Below, piece after piece: positions 38,265 to 48,346 of a DNA stretch of 64,000 nucleotides. Both the position numbers and the translations under genes were made by a program. Within the stretch, counting starts at the first letter, position 1, and the number at the start of each line of letters is the position of its first letter. The notes beneath the pieces were generated by a model that saw only the letters and a program-made list of their open reading frames with translations, ran no database searches and had not been told where the DNA came from. This stretch comes from Bacillus sp. MM2020_1 (GTDB taxonomy: Bacteria; Bacillota; Bacilli; Bacillales; Cytobacillaceae), in NCBI GenBank assembly GCA_011250595.1, contig JAANMP010000007.1, forward strand, positions 1 to 64,000, in the 5' to 3' direction.

Positions 38265-38399
38265 GTGAATGAATTTGAAAAAGATGTGCAAAGTAAACGA
38301 AACGACGCGATTGATTCTGGGGTAGGATTTGGGGTTTCCTTTGGTTTTTTTGCGATAATGTTTATCGTTGCGACAGTCATTAAAGTAATCGGTTCATAA
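38265..38399 (+). CDS. yqzM: YqzM family small membrane protein
   Basis: 44 aa: charged N-terminus (MNEFEKDVQSKRNDA) and one membrane helix (about 21-41). GTG start 7 nt after AGGAGGGG. Sequence and place between holA and comEC match B. subtilis YqzM, of unknown function. Confidence 0.85.
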   Translation: MNEFEKDVQSKRNDAIDSGVGFGVSFGFFAIMFIVATVIKVIGS

Positions 38400-38427
38400 T
38401 GAATGGCTACATATGTGTAATTTAGGA

Positions 38428-38457
38428 GACTGCATTCGTGCAGTCTTTTTAATTTTT
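38428..38457 (+). terminator. Terminator after yqzM
   Basis: Stem GACTGCA / TGCAGTC with TTCG loop and a T run, just before the converging comEC stop. Confidence 0.85.
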
Positions 38458-38473
38458 CTTGAGATGCTTTATC

Positions 38474-40801
38474 CTATGGCAAATAGGGAGAAAAGGTTCC
38501 TGATCCATGATAAAATTTATAGGTGATTGCCCCTTGCTGGTCCGTTCGGAAAATTAATGGATTAGTTTTTTTTAATCGTTCGAGCACCTCTGAATGCGGG
38601 TGGCCAAAACGATTTTTTTCACCGACAGAAATCAAGGCGGCTTTCGGGTTTATTTGAGTGATAAAAGCTTCTGCACTTGATGTTTTACTGCCATGGTGAC
38701 CTACTTTTAAAACGTCAATTTTTAAATGAGGATATTTTTTAATAATTTTTTCTTCCCCTTCTTGATCAAGATCTCCACCAAAAAACCAACGAACTCCCCC
38801 TAATTTAGCCAAAAAAGCAATGGACCCACTGTTTCTTTCCCCTGTAAAATTCTTTTCTGGTGAAAGGATATAAAATTCATTATCTCCACTAACCCAGCGG
38901 TCTCCTTCTGACACTTTTATGACAGCAATTTTTTTCTTTTGTGCCTCCCGGGTAATGCCAAGTTCAGTATCAGATGGGGCGATTACAGAAGGCATCAGGA
39001 TTTGTTCTACTTCAAGCTCTTTTAAAATCGAGAATGTCCCTCCAATATGATCCATGTCCCCATGTGTCAAGATAAGTTTATCTATCTTGGTAATTCCTTT
39101 TCCTTTTAGAAATGGCACAACTACATCCCTTCCCACTTCAAACGGTTTTGCACGTTCTCGCCACTTTTCTTCCGCGTAATTCATGGTCCCACCTGTATCA
39201 ATGAGATAAGTCCCTTTCCCATGTGGAAATTCAATTAGAATACTATCCCCTTGACCAACATCAATCATTGTCACTTCAGAAAAAGGATATAGCCAATTCC
39301 AACCTTGCTGAAATATTATCAGCCCAAGACACAATAAGATGAGGCGACCCTTCCTTTTCGGAAATGTTTTGGTTTCCCAAATATAAAAAATGAAAAGCAA
39401 GATAAAAATATAGATCGAAAGTAATAACCAATTGGGCCTTCCAGGATTAAAGCGGAAAAAACTAAAATCAGCAAGAATCTCAATCAGGTGATTAGAGAAG
39501 CTAATGATAATTAAAAAAAATTTTATAAGAATGAGTGGAGTTTTTCCAAATACAAACTGGATGATATACAAAAGATACAATCCAGGGAGGTACAAAAATG
39601 AAAAAAGCGGAATGTACACCATATTAGCGAAGATCCCTATCAATGAAACCTCAAAGTAATGATACAGTAAGAACGGAAGTGCAGCTAATTGTGCAATCAG
39701 CGAGGTAGCTAGCATCTTCGTGAGGTTCCTTTCATAGCCTTGAAGTATATATGTTGCTGATAAAATGATCACAAGACTTACTGCGAATGAGAGTTGAAAA
39801 CCCGCATCAAAAATCACCATTGGGTTAAAAAATAAATAGAATATAAAGGCCAAGCTAATAGCATCTAAGGGGATAAGCCTCAGGCGCGCTTTTAACTTAA
39901 CAGTCAGTAACACAAGGAAAATCATGATCGCTGAGCGGATCACAGATGGTGAACCACCGGTTAGAATGACATAAATTGGCAGGAGTATAAGAAGAAAATT
40001 AATCATGAACTGTCTTGTTAGCCCAAATCGAATCCCAATATAAAAAACCATCGCGATTAATAATGAAACATGGAGTCCTGAAATGGCGAGTAAATGAACA
40101 ATCCCAGTCTTTTGGTACGCAGATAAAACTTCCGGGTCAAACAAATTTCTGTCCCCGAATATTAATGCAGCTGAAAGTGAAGCAATTTCAATGGGAAAAT
40201 GAGATTCTAAATAATTAATTCCAGAATATCGAAGTTGTTTGATCATTTCTACTGGAGTAGCCTTCATGGAAGAGCAATTTTGAAATGGACTTGCTTGGAT
40301 CTCTACTATCCAATAAATGTTCTGCCTCGATAAATAATTTCGGTAATTAAATGCATTGGGGTTTTTAGCAATCGCTGGTTTTTCCAGAGTGCCTGTCACC
40401 CTGCATAAACAATGATAAAACGTTTTTGTTTTTAAATTTTCTTTTTCTTGTTCTGATTTAATTTTATAGCGGATGAGGAGTTTCTCCTTGAATTGGGTGT
40501 CTGTAGCCTGTACCTGTAATAAGTCACCATCAATTTTGGGGTCTTGTGTATAGTGAAGATAAAAGGTTGTAGTGGATGCGGGGATGACTGTTTTATTTAT
40601 GGATACTGCATGTAGACCGATTAATAAAAATGTTAAAAAACAAATGGCTATGATCGCAAGGTGCAATTTATTAAATCGTTTATATTTAAATAGAAGATAT
40701 AGATATAGGGTTTGGATGAGGATAAAAGATATCCAATGATATTGAGCAGATAGCACGCCTAATAAAGCAGTGATTGCAAAATAAAGATATTTTCCATTCA
40801 T
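38474..40801 (-). CDS. comEC: DNA internalization competence protein ComEC/Rec2
   Basis: 775-aa membrane channel for transforming DNA. N-terminal DUF4131-type domain, competence domain with many membrane segments (about 200-490; includes GIVHLLAISGLHVSLL), and a C-terminal metallo-beta-lactamase-like domain (IDVGQGDSILIEF, THGDMDHIGG, VGHHGSKTSS) that may degrade one DNA strand. Length normal, no break, so uptake capacity seems kept. Confidence 0.95.
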   Translation of the reverse strand: MNGKYLYFAITALLGVLSAQYHWISFILIQTLYLYLLFKYKRFNKLHLAIIAICFLTFLLIGLHAVSINKTVIPASTTTFYLHYTQDPKIDGDLLQVQATDTQFKEKLLIRYKIKSEQEKENLKTKTFYHCLCRVTGTLEKPAIAKNPNAFNYRNYLSRQNIYWIVEIQASPFQNCSSMKATPVEMIKQLRYSGINYLESHFPIEIASLSAALIFGDRNLFDPEVLSAYQKTGIVHLLAISGLHVSLLIAMVFYIGIRFGLTRQFMINFLLILLPIYVILTGGSPSVIRSAIMIFLVLLTVKLKARLRLIPLDAISLAFIFYLFFNPMVIFDAGFQLSFAVSLVIILSATYILQGYERNLTKMLATSLIAQLAALPFLLYHYFEVSLIGIFANMVYIPLFSFLYLPGLYLLYIIQFVFGKTPLILIKFFLIIISFSNHLIEILADFSFFRFNPGRPNWLLLSIYIFILLFIFYIWETKTFPKRKGRLILLCLGLIIFQQGWNWLYPFSEVTMIDVGQGDSILIEFPHGKGTYLIDTGGTMNYAEEKWRERAKPFEVGRDVVVPFLKGKGITKIDKLILTHGDMDHIGGTFSILKELEVEQILMPSVIAPSDTELGITREAQKKKIAVIKVSEGDRWVSGDNEFYILSPEKNFTGERNSGSIAFLAKLGGVRWFFGGDLDQEGEEKIIKKYPHLKIDVLKVGHHGSKTSSAEAFITQINPKAALISVGEKNRFGHPHSEVLERLKKTNPLIFRTDQQGAITYKFYHGSGTFSPYLP

Positions 40802-40845
40802 TTGGATTTTCTCCCTAAGGGATTTTTTTTACAAAACACAGAAGA

Positions 40846-40862
40846 GCCGACAAAGAGTCGGC
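40846..40862 (-). terminator. Hairpin between comEB and comEC
   Basis: GCCGAC / GTCGGC stem with a 5-nt loop and only a late T run on the minus strand; may be an attenuator inside the comE operon rather than a full stop. Confidence 0.5.
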
Positions 40863-40876
40863 ATTCATCTGCAGAA

Positions 40877-41338
40877 TTAATGCTTAACCGTCCGTAAATC
40901 AATAACCGATTCATCCAGCGCTACCTTTTCAATAGCTATGTTGGCCTGTTGGAAGAGTTCATTTGCATACGGGTGATTTTTATAATCCTCCGCGTAATAA
41001 ACGGTTTTAATACCCGCTTGGATAATTGCTTTACAGCATTGAAGGCAGGGGAAATGGGTGACATAAATTTCAGCTTCAGCTGTCGGGACCCCAAATTTAG
41101 CACATTGAAGCAGTGCATTCATCTCAGCGTGAATCGTTCTGACACAATGATTGTCAATTACGTAGCAGCCCTTATCAATACAATGGTCTCCACCTGCTAT
41201 TGAGCCGTTATAGCCTCCAGCAATAATACGTTTATCCCTAACAATTGTAGCTCCCACAGTCAGCCGTGTACATGTGCTTCTTAGTGCGAGTAAATGGCTT
41301 TGTGCCATAAAATATTGATCCCATGAGATTCGTTCCAC
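40877..41338 (-). CDS. comEB: ComE operon protein 2, dCMP deaminase family
   Basis: 153 aa with the zinc-dependent deaminase motifs TIHAEMNALLQ and FPCLQCCK. GTG start at 41338 (VERISWDQYFM) 8 nt after GGGAGTG. It matches ComEB; the protein ends soon after VDLRTVKH, shorter than the 189-aa B. subtilis form as I recall it, but the catalytic core is complete. dCMP deaminase activity is the family role; ComEB is also reported to help locate competence proteins at the pole. Confidence 0.93.
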   Translation of the reverse strand: MERISWDQYFMAQSHLLALRSTCTRLTVGATIVRDKRIIAGGYNGSIAGGDHCIDKGCYVIDNHCVRTIHAEMNALLQCAKFGVPTAEAEIYVTHFPCLQCCKAIIQAGIKTVYYAEDYKNHPYANELFQQANIAIEKVALDESVIDLRTVKH

Positions 41339-41412
41339 TTCTCCCACTCCCTTTAAAAATTCTCTCACTTAATTTTAATAGGGATTGTCCATTTAGGTCA
41401 ATTAGAGTTTCA

Positions 41413-42057
41413 CTAAATCGCGAGTAAATCTTTGAGTTTGTCGAATGTTTTATCTCCGATACCGCTAATATTTTTCAAATCTTCCACAGCTTTAAATGGG
41501 CCGTTTGTATTCCTATATTCAATGATCGCAGCCGCTTTGGCTGGGCCGATGCCAGGAAGATTTTGCAATTCCGTTTCATCCGCCTTATTTATATTAATTT
41601 TTGCTTCCTTTTGATTACCGCCTGAACCTATTTGGCTGCCTCCCGAAGACAAAATAGGAGCTCCCCCCTCGCCCTTGGCGGGGATGTAAATGACCATTTC
41701 ATCCTGAACATGTTCGGCAAAATTCACCTGTCCCTGATCTGCCTTGTCCGTTAGACCACCCGCTCGGCTGATCACATCAATAACTCTCTCATTGGCATTT
41801 GCCTGATAAACACCCGGAAGTTTGATTTGACCTTTAACATCAACCATTATTTTCTCAGGCATTGCTTGTTGGGTTGCAGGTTTAGTCGTTTCTGTTTCTG
41901 TTTCCTTTTCTTCTACTTGAGACTTTCCTTCCATACTAATGGAAGTAGTGGGGAGAGGCTCCGGATTCTCATTGACATAAAAATAATAAAATCCTCCGAG
42001 TGCAATAATAGCCATAACTAAAACAGGTATCTTGTGTTCAACCAACCAGTCTTTCAC
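41413..42057 (-). CDS. comEA: ComEA competence DNA receptor
   Basis: 214 aa: N-terminal membrane anchor (about 9-26), Thr/Glu/Lys-rich flexible linker (about 35-70), SLBB-like domain (MVDVKGQIKLPGVYQANANERVIDVI) and a C-terminal helix-hairpin-helix pair (INKADETELQNLPGIGPAKAAAIIEYR, LKNISGIGDKTFDKL) that binds double-stranded DNA. First gene of the comE operon, divergent from comER. Confidence 0.96.
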   Translation of the reverse strand: MKDWLVEHKIPVLVMAIIALGGFYYFYVNENPEPLPTTSISMEGKSQVEEKETETETTKPATQQAMPEKIMVDVKGQIKLPGVYQANANERVIDVISRAGGLTDKADQGQVNFAEHVQDEMVIYIPAKGEGGAPILSSGGSQIGSGGNQKEAKININKADETELQNLPGIGPAKAAAIIEYRNTNGPFKAVEDLKNISGIGDKTFDKLKDLLAI

Positions 42058-42144
42058 TTGAATCCTTCCTTTCTAAAGGTATATTTCACTTACAGATTTC
42101 ATATGGTTATAAAAGAAACTTGCTTGCGAAGGAGGGTCGGAACA

Positions 42145-42969
42145 ATGAATATAGGCATTATCGGTACTGGAAATATGGGAGGCATGCTGGTAGAGGCCCT
42201 AATTGAAGGAAAAGCCATTTCCCCTGCTTCTATGATGATTACAAACAGGACAAAATCAAAAGCAATGTTGCTTAAAGATAAATATAGGGAGCTACGGGTT
42301 GGAGCGAACCCAAGAGAAGTTGCCGCTGCGTCCGACTTGGTATTTGTTTGTGTAAAACCATTAGATGTATGTAAAGTTCTAAATGAAATGAAGCTACATT
42401 TAAGACCTGAAAAATGTCTCATTTCCATAACGAGTCCTGTCAGTACAAGCCAAATTGAAAAGATGGTATCCTGTTCTACCGTGAGAGTCATCCCTAGTAT
42501 CACGAATCGGGCATTATCTGGGGTGTCATTAATTACCTATGGGGAAAATTGCAGCGATCTTTGGAAAACAAGGGTGGAGAAATTAATTGCTAAGATTGCG
42601 GTGCCCTATCAAATTGATGAAAAAATAACGAGGTCTTCCTCTGATATCGTCAGCTGCGGTCCCGCTTTTTTCAGCTATCTTCTTCAGCGTTTTATCCAAG
42701 CGGCTGTAAAAGAGACCGAAATTGATGAAGATGCAGCAACGATTATGGCGAGTGAAATGATTGTAGGACTGGGTGAGTTATTAAAGCAAGGGCATTATAC
42801 GTTATCAACACTGCAGGAAAAGGTATGTGTAAAAGGCGGGATAACAGGTGAAGGAATAAAAGTTCTGGATACCGAGTTCGGAGATGTATTTGAGCACTTA
42901 TTTCAGGCAACGCAGGCAAAATTTAAAGAGGATCTAGACAAAGTCGAAACACAATTCTCCAATTATTAG
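42145..42969 (+). CDS. comER: ComER, pyrroline-5-carboxylate reductase-like late competence protein
   Basis: 274 aa with N-terminal Rossmann motif IGIIGTGNMGGMLVEAL and a ProC-like dimer domain (SCGPAFFSYLLQRFIQAAV, VCVKGGITGEGIKVLD). ATG at 42145, 7 nt after GGAGGGTCG. Divergent to comEA, the known place of comER. Its true substrate is not known; it is linked to sporulation and competence timing. Confidence 0.92.
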   Translation: MNIGIIGTGNMGGMLVEALIEGKAISPASMMITNRTKSKAMLLKDKYRELRVGANPREVAAASDLVFVCVKPLDVCKVLNEMKLHLRPEKCLISITSPVSTSQIEKMVSCSTVRVIPSITNRALSGVSLITYGENCSDLWKTRVEKLIAKIAVPYQIDEKITRSSSDIVSCGPAFFSYLLQRFIQAAVKETEIDEDAATIMASEMIVGLGELLKQGHYTLSTLQEKVCVKGGITGEGIKVLDTEFGDVFEHLFQATQAKFKEDLDKVETQFSNY

Positions 42970-43006
42970 GTTTCGCCATTTACTGACAAAATTCCTTCTT
43001 TCTCAT

Positions 43007-43040
43007 AAAAAAAAGCCATCTTATTTTAGATGGCTTTTTT
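43007..43040. terminator. Bidirectional terminator between comER and yqeM
   Basis: Stem AAAAGCCATCT / AGATGGCTTTT with A and T runs on both flanks. Confidence 0.88.
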
Positions 43041-43784
43041 ACCTTTTCTCGCAACAAAAAAGATTCGTTCTGATTGTGTTTGGGGCTCCGAATCTTCAAA
43101 ATCTGCACATACCTCTAACAACTCAAACCCAGCCTCGATTAACCAGGTTTTATATTGCTGGACTGCATAGGTTCGTTGAAAATGGAGCTCATCATATCGG
43201 TCATACTTCCCTGTCCGTTCATCCAGCACAAAAAAGCTTAACTCATGTTCCACACTATTTGGACTTTCCCCAGGGAAACTATTCCAGATGTATGAGACAT
43301 GATCTCCGCTGGAAGCAAAGGTTTGATTAATGAATAAATGTGAAATTTTATAAATGGAATGAACATCAAAAATGAAGATACCTTCATTGGTCAAATGCTC
43401 GAAGGCGTTTGAAAAAGTAGCCATAACTTCTTGCTCAGTCTGGAGATAATTTAATGAATCACAAAAAATACCGATGACATCAAATTCTCCTTGACCCTCT
43501 AAGTCAGCCATATTCTGCTGAAAAAAGGGAATTCTAACCCCTTCTGCATCAGCCTTTGCCTGTGCTACGGCTAGCATATCCTCAGATAAATCGACACCCG
43601 TTACTTGAAATCTGTCTTGTGCAAACCGGACGGAGAGTTCTCCTGTCCCACATGCGAGGTCGAGCAAGCGGACCTCCGTAACGTTATATTTCACACACCT
43701 ATCCTTGACAAACTGGACCCACTCATCATAGGGTGCGTCGTTCATTAGTTCATCATAAAGATAGGCAAATTGCTGATAGCTCAT
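43026..43784 (-). CDS. yqeM: YqeM, class I SAM-dependent methyltransferase
   Basis: 252 aa, cytosolic. SAM motif I VRLLDLACGTGELSVRFA, acidic loop VTGVDLSEDML and IFDVHS. Last gene of the yqeG-yqeM operon; overlaps the rsfS stop by 4 nt. Substrate unknown. Confidence 0.92.
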   Translation of the reverse strand: MSYQQFAYLYDELMNDAPYDEWVQFVKDRCVKYNVTEVRLLDLACGTGELSVRFAQDRFQVTGVDLSEDMLAVAQAKADAEGVRIPFFQQNMADLEGQGEFDVIGIFCDSLNYLQTEQEVMATFSNAFEHLTNEGIFIFDVHSIYKISHLFINQTFASSGDHVSYIWNSFPGESPNSVEHELSFFVLDERTGKYDRYDELHFQRTYAVQQYKTWLIEAGFELLEVCADFEDSEPQTQSERIFFVARKGKKAI

Positions 43785-44137
43785 GAATTTAGCGCACTAT
43801 GGATATCTTCCAACGGCGCATCGCCCCATAGACGCTCCAATTTATAATAACTTCTTTCGTCACGATGAAATACATGGGCAACCACATCACCTAGATCAAT
43901 CAACACCCATCTAGCTTCATCATAACCCTCGATCCTTTTTACGTCATACCCAAGTTCTTGTGCTTTATCTTTCATTTCCTTTGCAATCGCCTGAACTTGT
44001 TTATCCGAATTGCCATGACAAATGATAAAATAATCAGCAATTAACGAAATCCCCTGCATATTAAGGGCTAAAATGTCTTCAGCACGTTTGTCATCCGCTG
44101 CTTTAACAGCAACTTTTAAAAGTTCTTGATTATCCAT
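43781..44137 (-). CDS. rsfS: Ribosomal silencing factor RsfS
   Basis: 118 aa, Iojap/DUF143 family. Motifs DYFIICHGNSDKQVQAIA and RWVLIDLGDVVAHVFHRDERSYYKLERLW. Binds L14 on the 50S subunit and blocks subunit joining when nutrients are low. Spaced 3 nt from yqeK. Confidence 0.96.
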   Translation of the reverse strand: MDNQELLKVAVKAADDKRAEDILALNMQGISLIADYFIICHGNSDKQVQAIAKEMKDKAQELGYDVKRIEGYDEARWVLIDLGDVVAHVFHRDERSYYKLERLWGDAPLEDIHSALNS

Positions 44138-44140
44138 TAA

Positions 44141-44707
44141 TCAATCCTCCAGTTTTCTTATAAGGTCATTGTAGGTATAGAATGTTTCAGGGTATACGGT
44201 TTGATTCTTTTTCAATAAAAAAATGATCGTATTTTTGACTGCCATTATTAATGCTTTATCTAAATTTTCTTTGGCCACATTTCTTACTTCTTCGACACCC
44301 GGAAAATGCCGGCCCGGTTCAATGTAATCGGCTAAATAAATGATTTTATCAAGTAAGGTCATTCCAGGTCTTCCTGATGTATGAAAACGGATAGCTTCCA
44401 ATACTTCCGGGTCGATAATACCCGCTTCTTTTTCCGCCAAGTAAGCCCCTACAGGTGCATGCCATAATTCTGAATTATATTCAAGCAAATTTTGTGGAAA
44501 TCCTTGTTCGATAATGATTTCCTTCATTTCATCTTTGGGGCGAAATTTTGCATAATCATGAAAAATCGCAGCTAATTCCGCTTTTTGTTCATCGCCGCCA
44601 TATTGCTTGGCAAGTGCAATCGCTGTCTCCATTACCCCTAAGGTATGCTGATAGCGGTGATCGGTTAATTGGACCTTAACAAGCTTTAATGCCTCTTCAC
44701 GTTCCAT
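44141..44707 (-). CDS. yqeK: YqeK, HD-domain Ap4A hydrolase (symmetrical)
   Basis: 188 aa HD-superfamily protein: [31 protein letters not shown] and DYIEPGR ligands. The YqeK family splits diadenosine tetraphosphate into two ADP. Overlaps nadD by 11 nt; the two are commonly neighbours or fused. Confidence 0.94.
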   Translation of the reverse strand: MEREEALKLVKVQLTDHRYQHTLGVMETAIALAKQYGGDEQKAELAAIFHDYAKFRPKDEMKEIIIEQGFPQNLLEYNSELWHAPVGAYLAEKEAGIIDPEVLEAIRFHTSGRPGMTLLDKIIYLADYIEPGRHFPGVEEVRNVAKENLDKALIMAVKNTIIFLLKKNQTVYPETFYTYNDLIRKLED

Positions 44708-45266
44708 ATAAATGCTTCTCCTCGATAAATTGAATGACCGAATCGGGCAGTAAATAACGAACAGTCTTGCCGTTTTTTACCCGATCTCGGATCATACTTG
44801 ATGACACATCCAATGCAGGTACATTTACATAAAGGACAGGGTAGTCTGTTTGACTGCTATATGATGGTCTTTCAACTCCAACAAATTGGACCAATTTAAT
44901 AAGTTCATCAATTTTATGCCATTTCGGCAGGTATTCTATCATATCCGCTCCAATAATAAAGAAAAACTGATGGTCAGGATACTGGTTATTCATCATCTTC
45001 ATCGTATCGACCGTATAAGAAGGACCTTGCCGATGAAGTTCCATCGTTTCCACTCGAAAGGCGTCATTTCCTCCGATGGCTAATTCGAGCATTTGAAGAC
45101 GGTCTTCATTACTAATTGATTCTGATTTTTTCTTATGAGGAGGCTCTTGGTTTGGGAGAAACCAAATTTCATCAAGCTGAAGAGTGGAAAGAACCTCATT
45201 TGCAATTAAAAGATGTCCATTATGGGGAGGATCAAAGGTTCCTCCTAATATTCCCACCTTCAACAT
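44697..45266 (-). CDS. nadD: Nicotinate-nucleotide adenylyltransferase
   Basis: 189 aa. Nucleotidyltransferase motif [15 protein letters not shown], and the later [14 protein letters not shown] site (here [13 protein letters not shown]). Makes deamido-NAD from nicotinate mononucleotide and ATP. Confidence 0.97.
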   Translation of the reverse strand: MLKVGILGGTFDPPHNGHLLIANEVLSTLQLDEIWFLPNQEPPHKKKSESISNEDRLQMLELAIGGNDAFRVETMELHRQGPSYTVDTMKMMNNQYPDHQFFFIIGADMIEYLPKWHKIDELIKLVQFVGVERPSYSSQTDYPVLYVNVPALDVSSSMIRDRVKNGKTVRYLLPDSVIQFIEEKHLYGT

Positions 45267-45292
45267 GCGATCGTCTCCTTATACCATTTTGA

Positions 45293-45583
45293 TTATGGAA
45301 GTTTGATTGTTTTCTTTTCGACTGACTCTTTATATAGGACAATGGTATTTCCAATAAGTTGAACAATTTCCGCACCCGTACCTACAGCTAACTGCTCAGC
45401 AACCACTGTTTTATCTTCTTCACAATTTTGCAAAATGCTGACCTTAAAAAGCTCTCTTGCTTCGAGTGCATCCGCTACTTGTTTAATCATATTTTCGTTT
45501 ACTCCACCTTTGCCTACTTGAAAAATAGGATCCAGGTGGTGTGCCTTTGAACGTAAAAAACTTTTTTGCTTTCCTGTTAACAT
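45293..45583 (-). CDS. yhbY: YhbY family RNA-binding protein (CRM domain)
   Basis: 96 aa CRM-domain protein (LTGKQKSFLRSKAHHLDPIFQVGKGGVNENMI), called yqeI in B. subtilis. Associates with pre-50S particles. Overlaps the aroE stop by 7 nt. Confidence 0.94.
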   Translation of the reverse strand: MLTGKQKSFLRSKAHHLDPIFQVGKGGVNENMIKQVADALEARELFKVSILQNCEEDKTVVAEQLAVGTGAEIVQLIGNTIVLYKESVEKKTIKLP

Positions 45584-46419
45584 GTTCTTCCTCCTAGTTG
45601 TTTTAACACATTATCTCTCATTCTTTCCACATCAGGAAAAATTCCCGTCCATTTTTCAAAAGCAAGTGCGCCCTGATAAACAAACATGTCTAACCCGTTT
45701 TGGATGTTTGCTCCATGAAGACGCGCTTCTTGTAAAAATTGAGTTTCAAGTGGATTGTATATGATATCACAAAAGAATGTCTGTTTCCTTATATTTATTA
45801 GTTCAACGGGCTTCACACCAATTTTTGGGGACATGCCTATCAGTGTGGTTTGGATAACTAAATCATATTCCCCTATGGATTGACTTGCCTCATCAAACGA
45901 AATAGCGCCAGATGAAACGGAGTATGGACAGTCCTTGATTAGTTCTTTGGCTCTCTCTATTGTGCGATTGGCAATGTTTAATACATTGGGACTTTCCTTT
46001 GCTAAAGTAAAATAGATCGCTCTCGCTGCCCCTCCTGCTCCGATTATTAACACCTTCTGGTCTGCTATTTTAGGCAGAAACGCATTTAAGCCTTTTAAAA
46101 AACCAGGACCATCTGTGTTATAGCCAATTAGCTGACCGTTTTCATTTACAACCGTATTCACCGCCCCTATGTTCGCGGCTAATTCATCAATGCCATCCAG
46201 AAAGGGAATGATATTACTTTTATGCGGTACAGTTATATTAAAGCCACCGACGCCAAGCGCTTTTAATCCCTTGACAGCATCATGTAAATCCGCATCCTCC
46301 ACTTGAAAGGGCAGATAGACGGCATCAATATTATAATATGAAAATAAATCATTAAGCATAACCGGAGACATACTATGCCCGATTGGATTCCCCAAAACAG
46401 CAAATAATTTCTTCACCAA
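45577..46419 (-). CDS. aroE: Shikimate dehydrogenase
   Basis: 280 aa. Substrate site NPIGHSMSPVM and NITVPHK, NADPH loop IIGAGGAARAI and NRTIERAKEL, catalytic Lys/Asp region NTDGPGFL. Reduces 3-dehydroshikimate in aromatic amino acid synthesis. Start is TTG at 46419 or the adjoining GTG. Confidence 0.96.
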   Translation of the reverse strand: MVKKLFAVLGNPIGHSMSPVMLNDLFSYYNIDAVYLPFQVEDADLHDAVKGLKALGVGGFNITVPHKSNIIPFLDGIDELAANIGAVNTVVNENGQLIGYNTDGPGFLKGLNAFLPKIADQKVLIIGAGGAARAIYFTLAKESPNVLNIANRTIERAKELIKDCPYSVSSGAISFDEASQSIGEYDLVIQTTLIGMSPKIGVKPVELINIRKQTFFCDIIYNPLETQFLQEARLHGANIQNGLDMFVYQGALAFEKWTGIFPDVERMRDNVLKQLGGRTC

Positions 46420-46470
46420 TATTCCCCCCGCCCGTGGTAGAACTTTAAACCTTTCCTTAACGATTTTTAT

Positions 46471-47577
46471 TTATATTAAGGATTTTCGAATTAATGCTTG
46501 TACACCTTTAGGTACATAGGCAGCCACTTTTGCACCTGCTTCATTCACTGTAATCCATCCAAGACCTGAGAAAACGATATCTGTTTTTGCTTCTTTTACA
46601 ATAAATTCCTGTTTCACAAGCTCTGGAAAAGAACCTACTTGTTCGATGCGGGGTGGTGTCAACATTTCCCCCACATGCTTTTCATAGAGTTCATCCGCAT
46701 TCTCGATCTTTGTTCTGTGTATATTTAATTCATTAGAAACATAACAAACAAACGATCTGCGTCCGCCACTGATATAATCAAAGCGAGCCAATCCTCCAAA
46801 GAACAAGGTTTGACCTTCATTTAATTGAAACACCTTTGGCTTGATTTCCTTCTTAGGAGTGATAATTTTCAAATCTCTCTTATCTACAAAATGCGCCATT
46901 TGATGATGGTTGATAATTCCCGGTGAGTCAATTAAGAATTTTTCATCATCAAGCGGAATTTTGATAATATCCAATGTCGTTCCCGGAAAATGGGAGGTGG
47001 TAATCACATCGTCTTCTCCCGTTACTTCTTTAATAATTCGGTTGATAAACGTTGATTTTCCAACATTTGTACAACCAACCACATATACGTCTTTCCCATT
47101 TCTATATTCATCAATGGCCGCCGCCGTTTCCTTAACAAATAAGCCTTTTGCTGCACTTACAAGGAATACATCTTCTGGCTTTAACCCAAGTTCTTTCGCC
47201 TCATGCTTCATCCAGTGAATTAATTTTCCATGCTTCACCGATTTTGGCAACAAATCAACTTTGTTGCCGACAAGAAGAACTTTGTTCCCGCCAACAAAGC
47301 GGTGTAAACCAGGAAGCCAGCTGCCATTAAAATCAAAAATATCGACAATCATGACAATTAAAGCGTCTGACTTACCCATTTCATTTAATATTTTCAAAAA
47401 ATCATCATCCGTTAAGCTTACATCTTGAACCTCATTGTAATGCTTGAGGCGAAAACATCGTTGGCAAATAATCATTTCCTTTTCCAAAGCCGATGCTGGG
47501 GCATATCCTAGTTCCTCTGGGTTATCTGTTTGAACTTTTACTCCACAACCCATACAAATATATTGATGTTCACTCAC
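46471..47577 (-). CDS. yqeH: Ribosome biogenesis GTPase YqeH
   Basis: 368-aa circularly permuted GTPase for 30S assembly. N-terminal zinc finger (CMGCG and CQRC), G4 NKVDLLP before G1 GCTNVGKSTFI, then G3 DSPG. GTG start after GGAGG, 3 nt from the end of yqeG. Confidence 0.96.
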   Translation of the reverse strand: MSEHQYICMGCGVKVQTDNPEELGYAPASALEKEMIICQRCFRLKHYNEVQDVSLTDDDFLKILNEMGKSDALIVMIVDIFDFNGSWLPGLHRFVGGNKVLLVGNKVDLLPKSVKHGKLIHWMKHEAKELGLKPEDVFLVSAAKGLFVKETAAAIDEYRNGKDVYVVGCTNVGKSTFINRIIKEVTGEDDVITTSHFPGTTLDIIKIPLDDEKFLIDSPGIINHHQMAHFVDKRDLKIITPKKEIKPKVFQLNEGQTLFFGGLARFDYISGGRRSFVCYVSNELNIHRTKIENADELYEKHVGEMLTPPRIEQVGSFPELVKQEFIVKEAKTDIVFSGLGWITVNEAGAKVAAYVPKGVQALIRKSLI

Positions 47578-47580
47578 ACA

Positions 47581-48096
47581 TTAGTCCTCCCATTGAAGCA
47601 TACCTTTTTTTCGAAACCAATTTAAAATTCTTCTTTCAGCAAACCGATTAAATTTTGTCCAGAAGCCGTCCGTCTGGGCAACAGGGACAACCAGGATGGT
47701 ATGAAATCCACCCCGGTTTCCGCCAAGTACGTCTGTCAGCAGTTGATCGCCAATTACAACTGCCTCTTCTTTTTTTATACCCATTTGTGAAATTGCTTTG
47801 TGAAATGCGATTGCAAATGGCTTCCTGGCCCTAAAAATAAATGGAATTCTCAGTGGATCCGAAAAAGCCTTTACTCGTTCTTCATTATTATTAGAAACAA
47901 TTGTCACGAGGATATTATGTTTTTTCATTTCCTCAAACCATTTAATTAATTCAGGAGTAGCAAAGGGACGGTCCCATTCTACTAACGTATTATCTAAATC
48001 CGTAATAATCCCTTTAATCCCCTTAGCACTTAACTGTTCAGGCGATATATCAAGAATGCTTTTCACATGTTCATTCGGTAAAAATTGTTTTAACAC
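47581..48096 (-). CDS. yqeG: YqeG, HAD family phosphatase (class IIIA)
   Basis: 171 aa with HAD motif I DLDNTLVEWD, motif II VSNN and motif III GDQLLTDVLGGN. Related to phosphatidylglycerophosphate and other small phosphatases; its substrate in Bacillus is not settled. First gene of the yqeG-yqeM operon. GTG start after GAGGTG. Confidence 0.92.
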   Translation of the reverse strand: MLKQFLPNEHVKSILDISPEQLSAKGIKGIITDLDNTLVEWDRPFATPELIKWFEEMKKHNILVTIVSNNNEERVKAFSDPLRIPFIFRARKPFAIAFHKAISQMGIKKEEAVVIGDQLLTDVLGGNRGGFHTILVVPVAQTDGFWTKFNRFAERRILNWFRKKGMLQWED

Positions 48097-48346
48097 TAAG
48101 CTTACACCTCATTGACTTCTAAATATAATCGTTCAATATATTTTTCTTGTACCATCATACCCAATTTTAACCTTTGTTTCAAAGATTAAATGTATTTTGT
48201 TAATAAGCTTATTATTCATCAAAACATGATAATAAATGATTTTAAAATATCATTGCTCCTAAAATAAAACTAGGTTTTCTCAAAAATTTGGCGATATTTA
48301 TAAAACAAAAAAATATTTTTCGACAAATATCCTCATTTCCAACTGT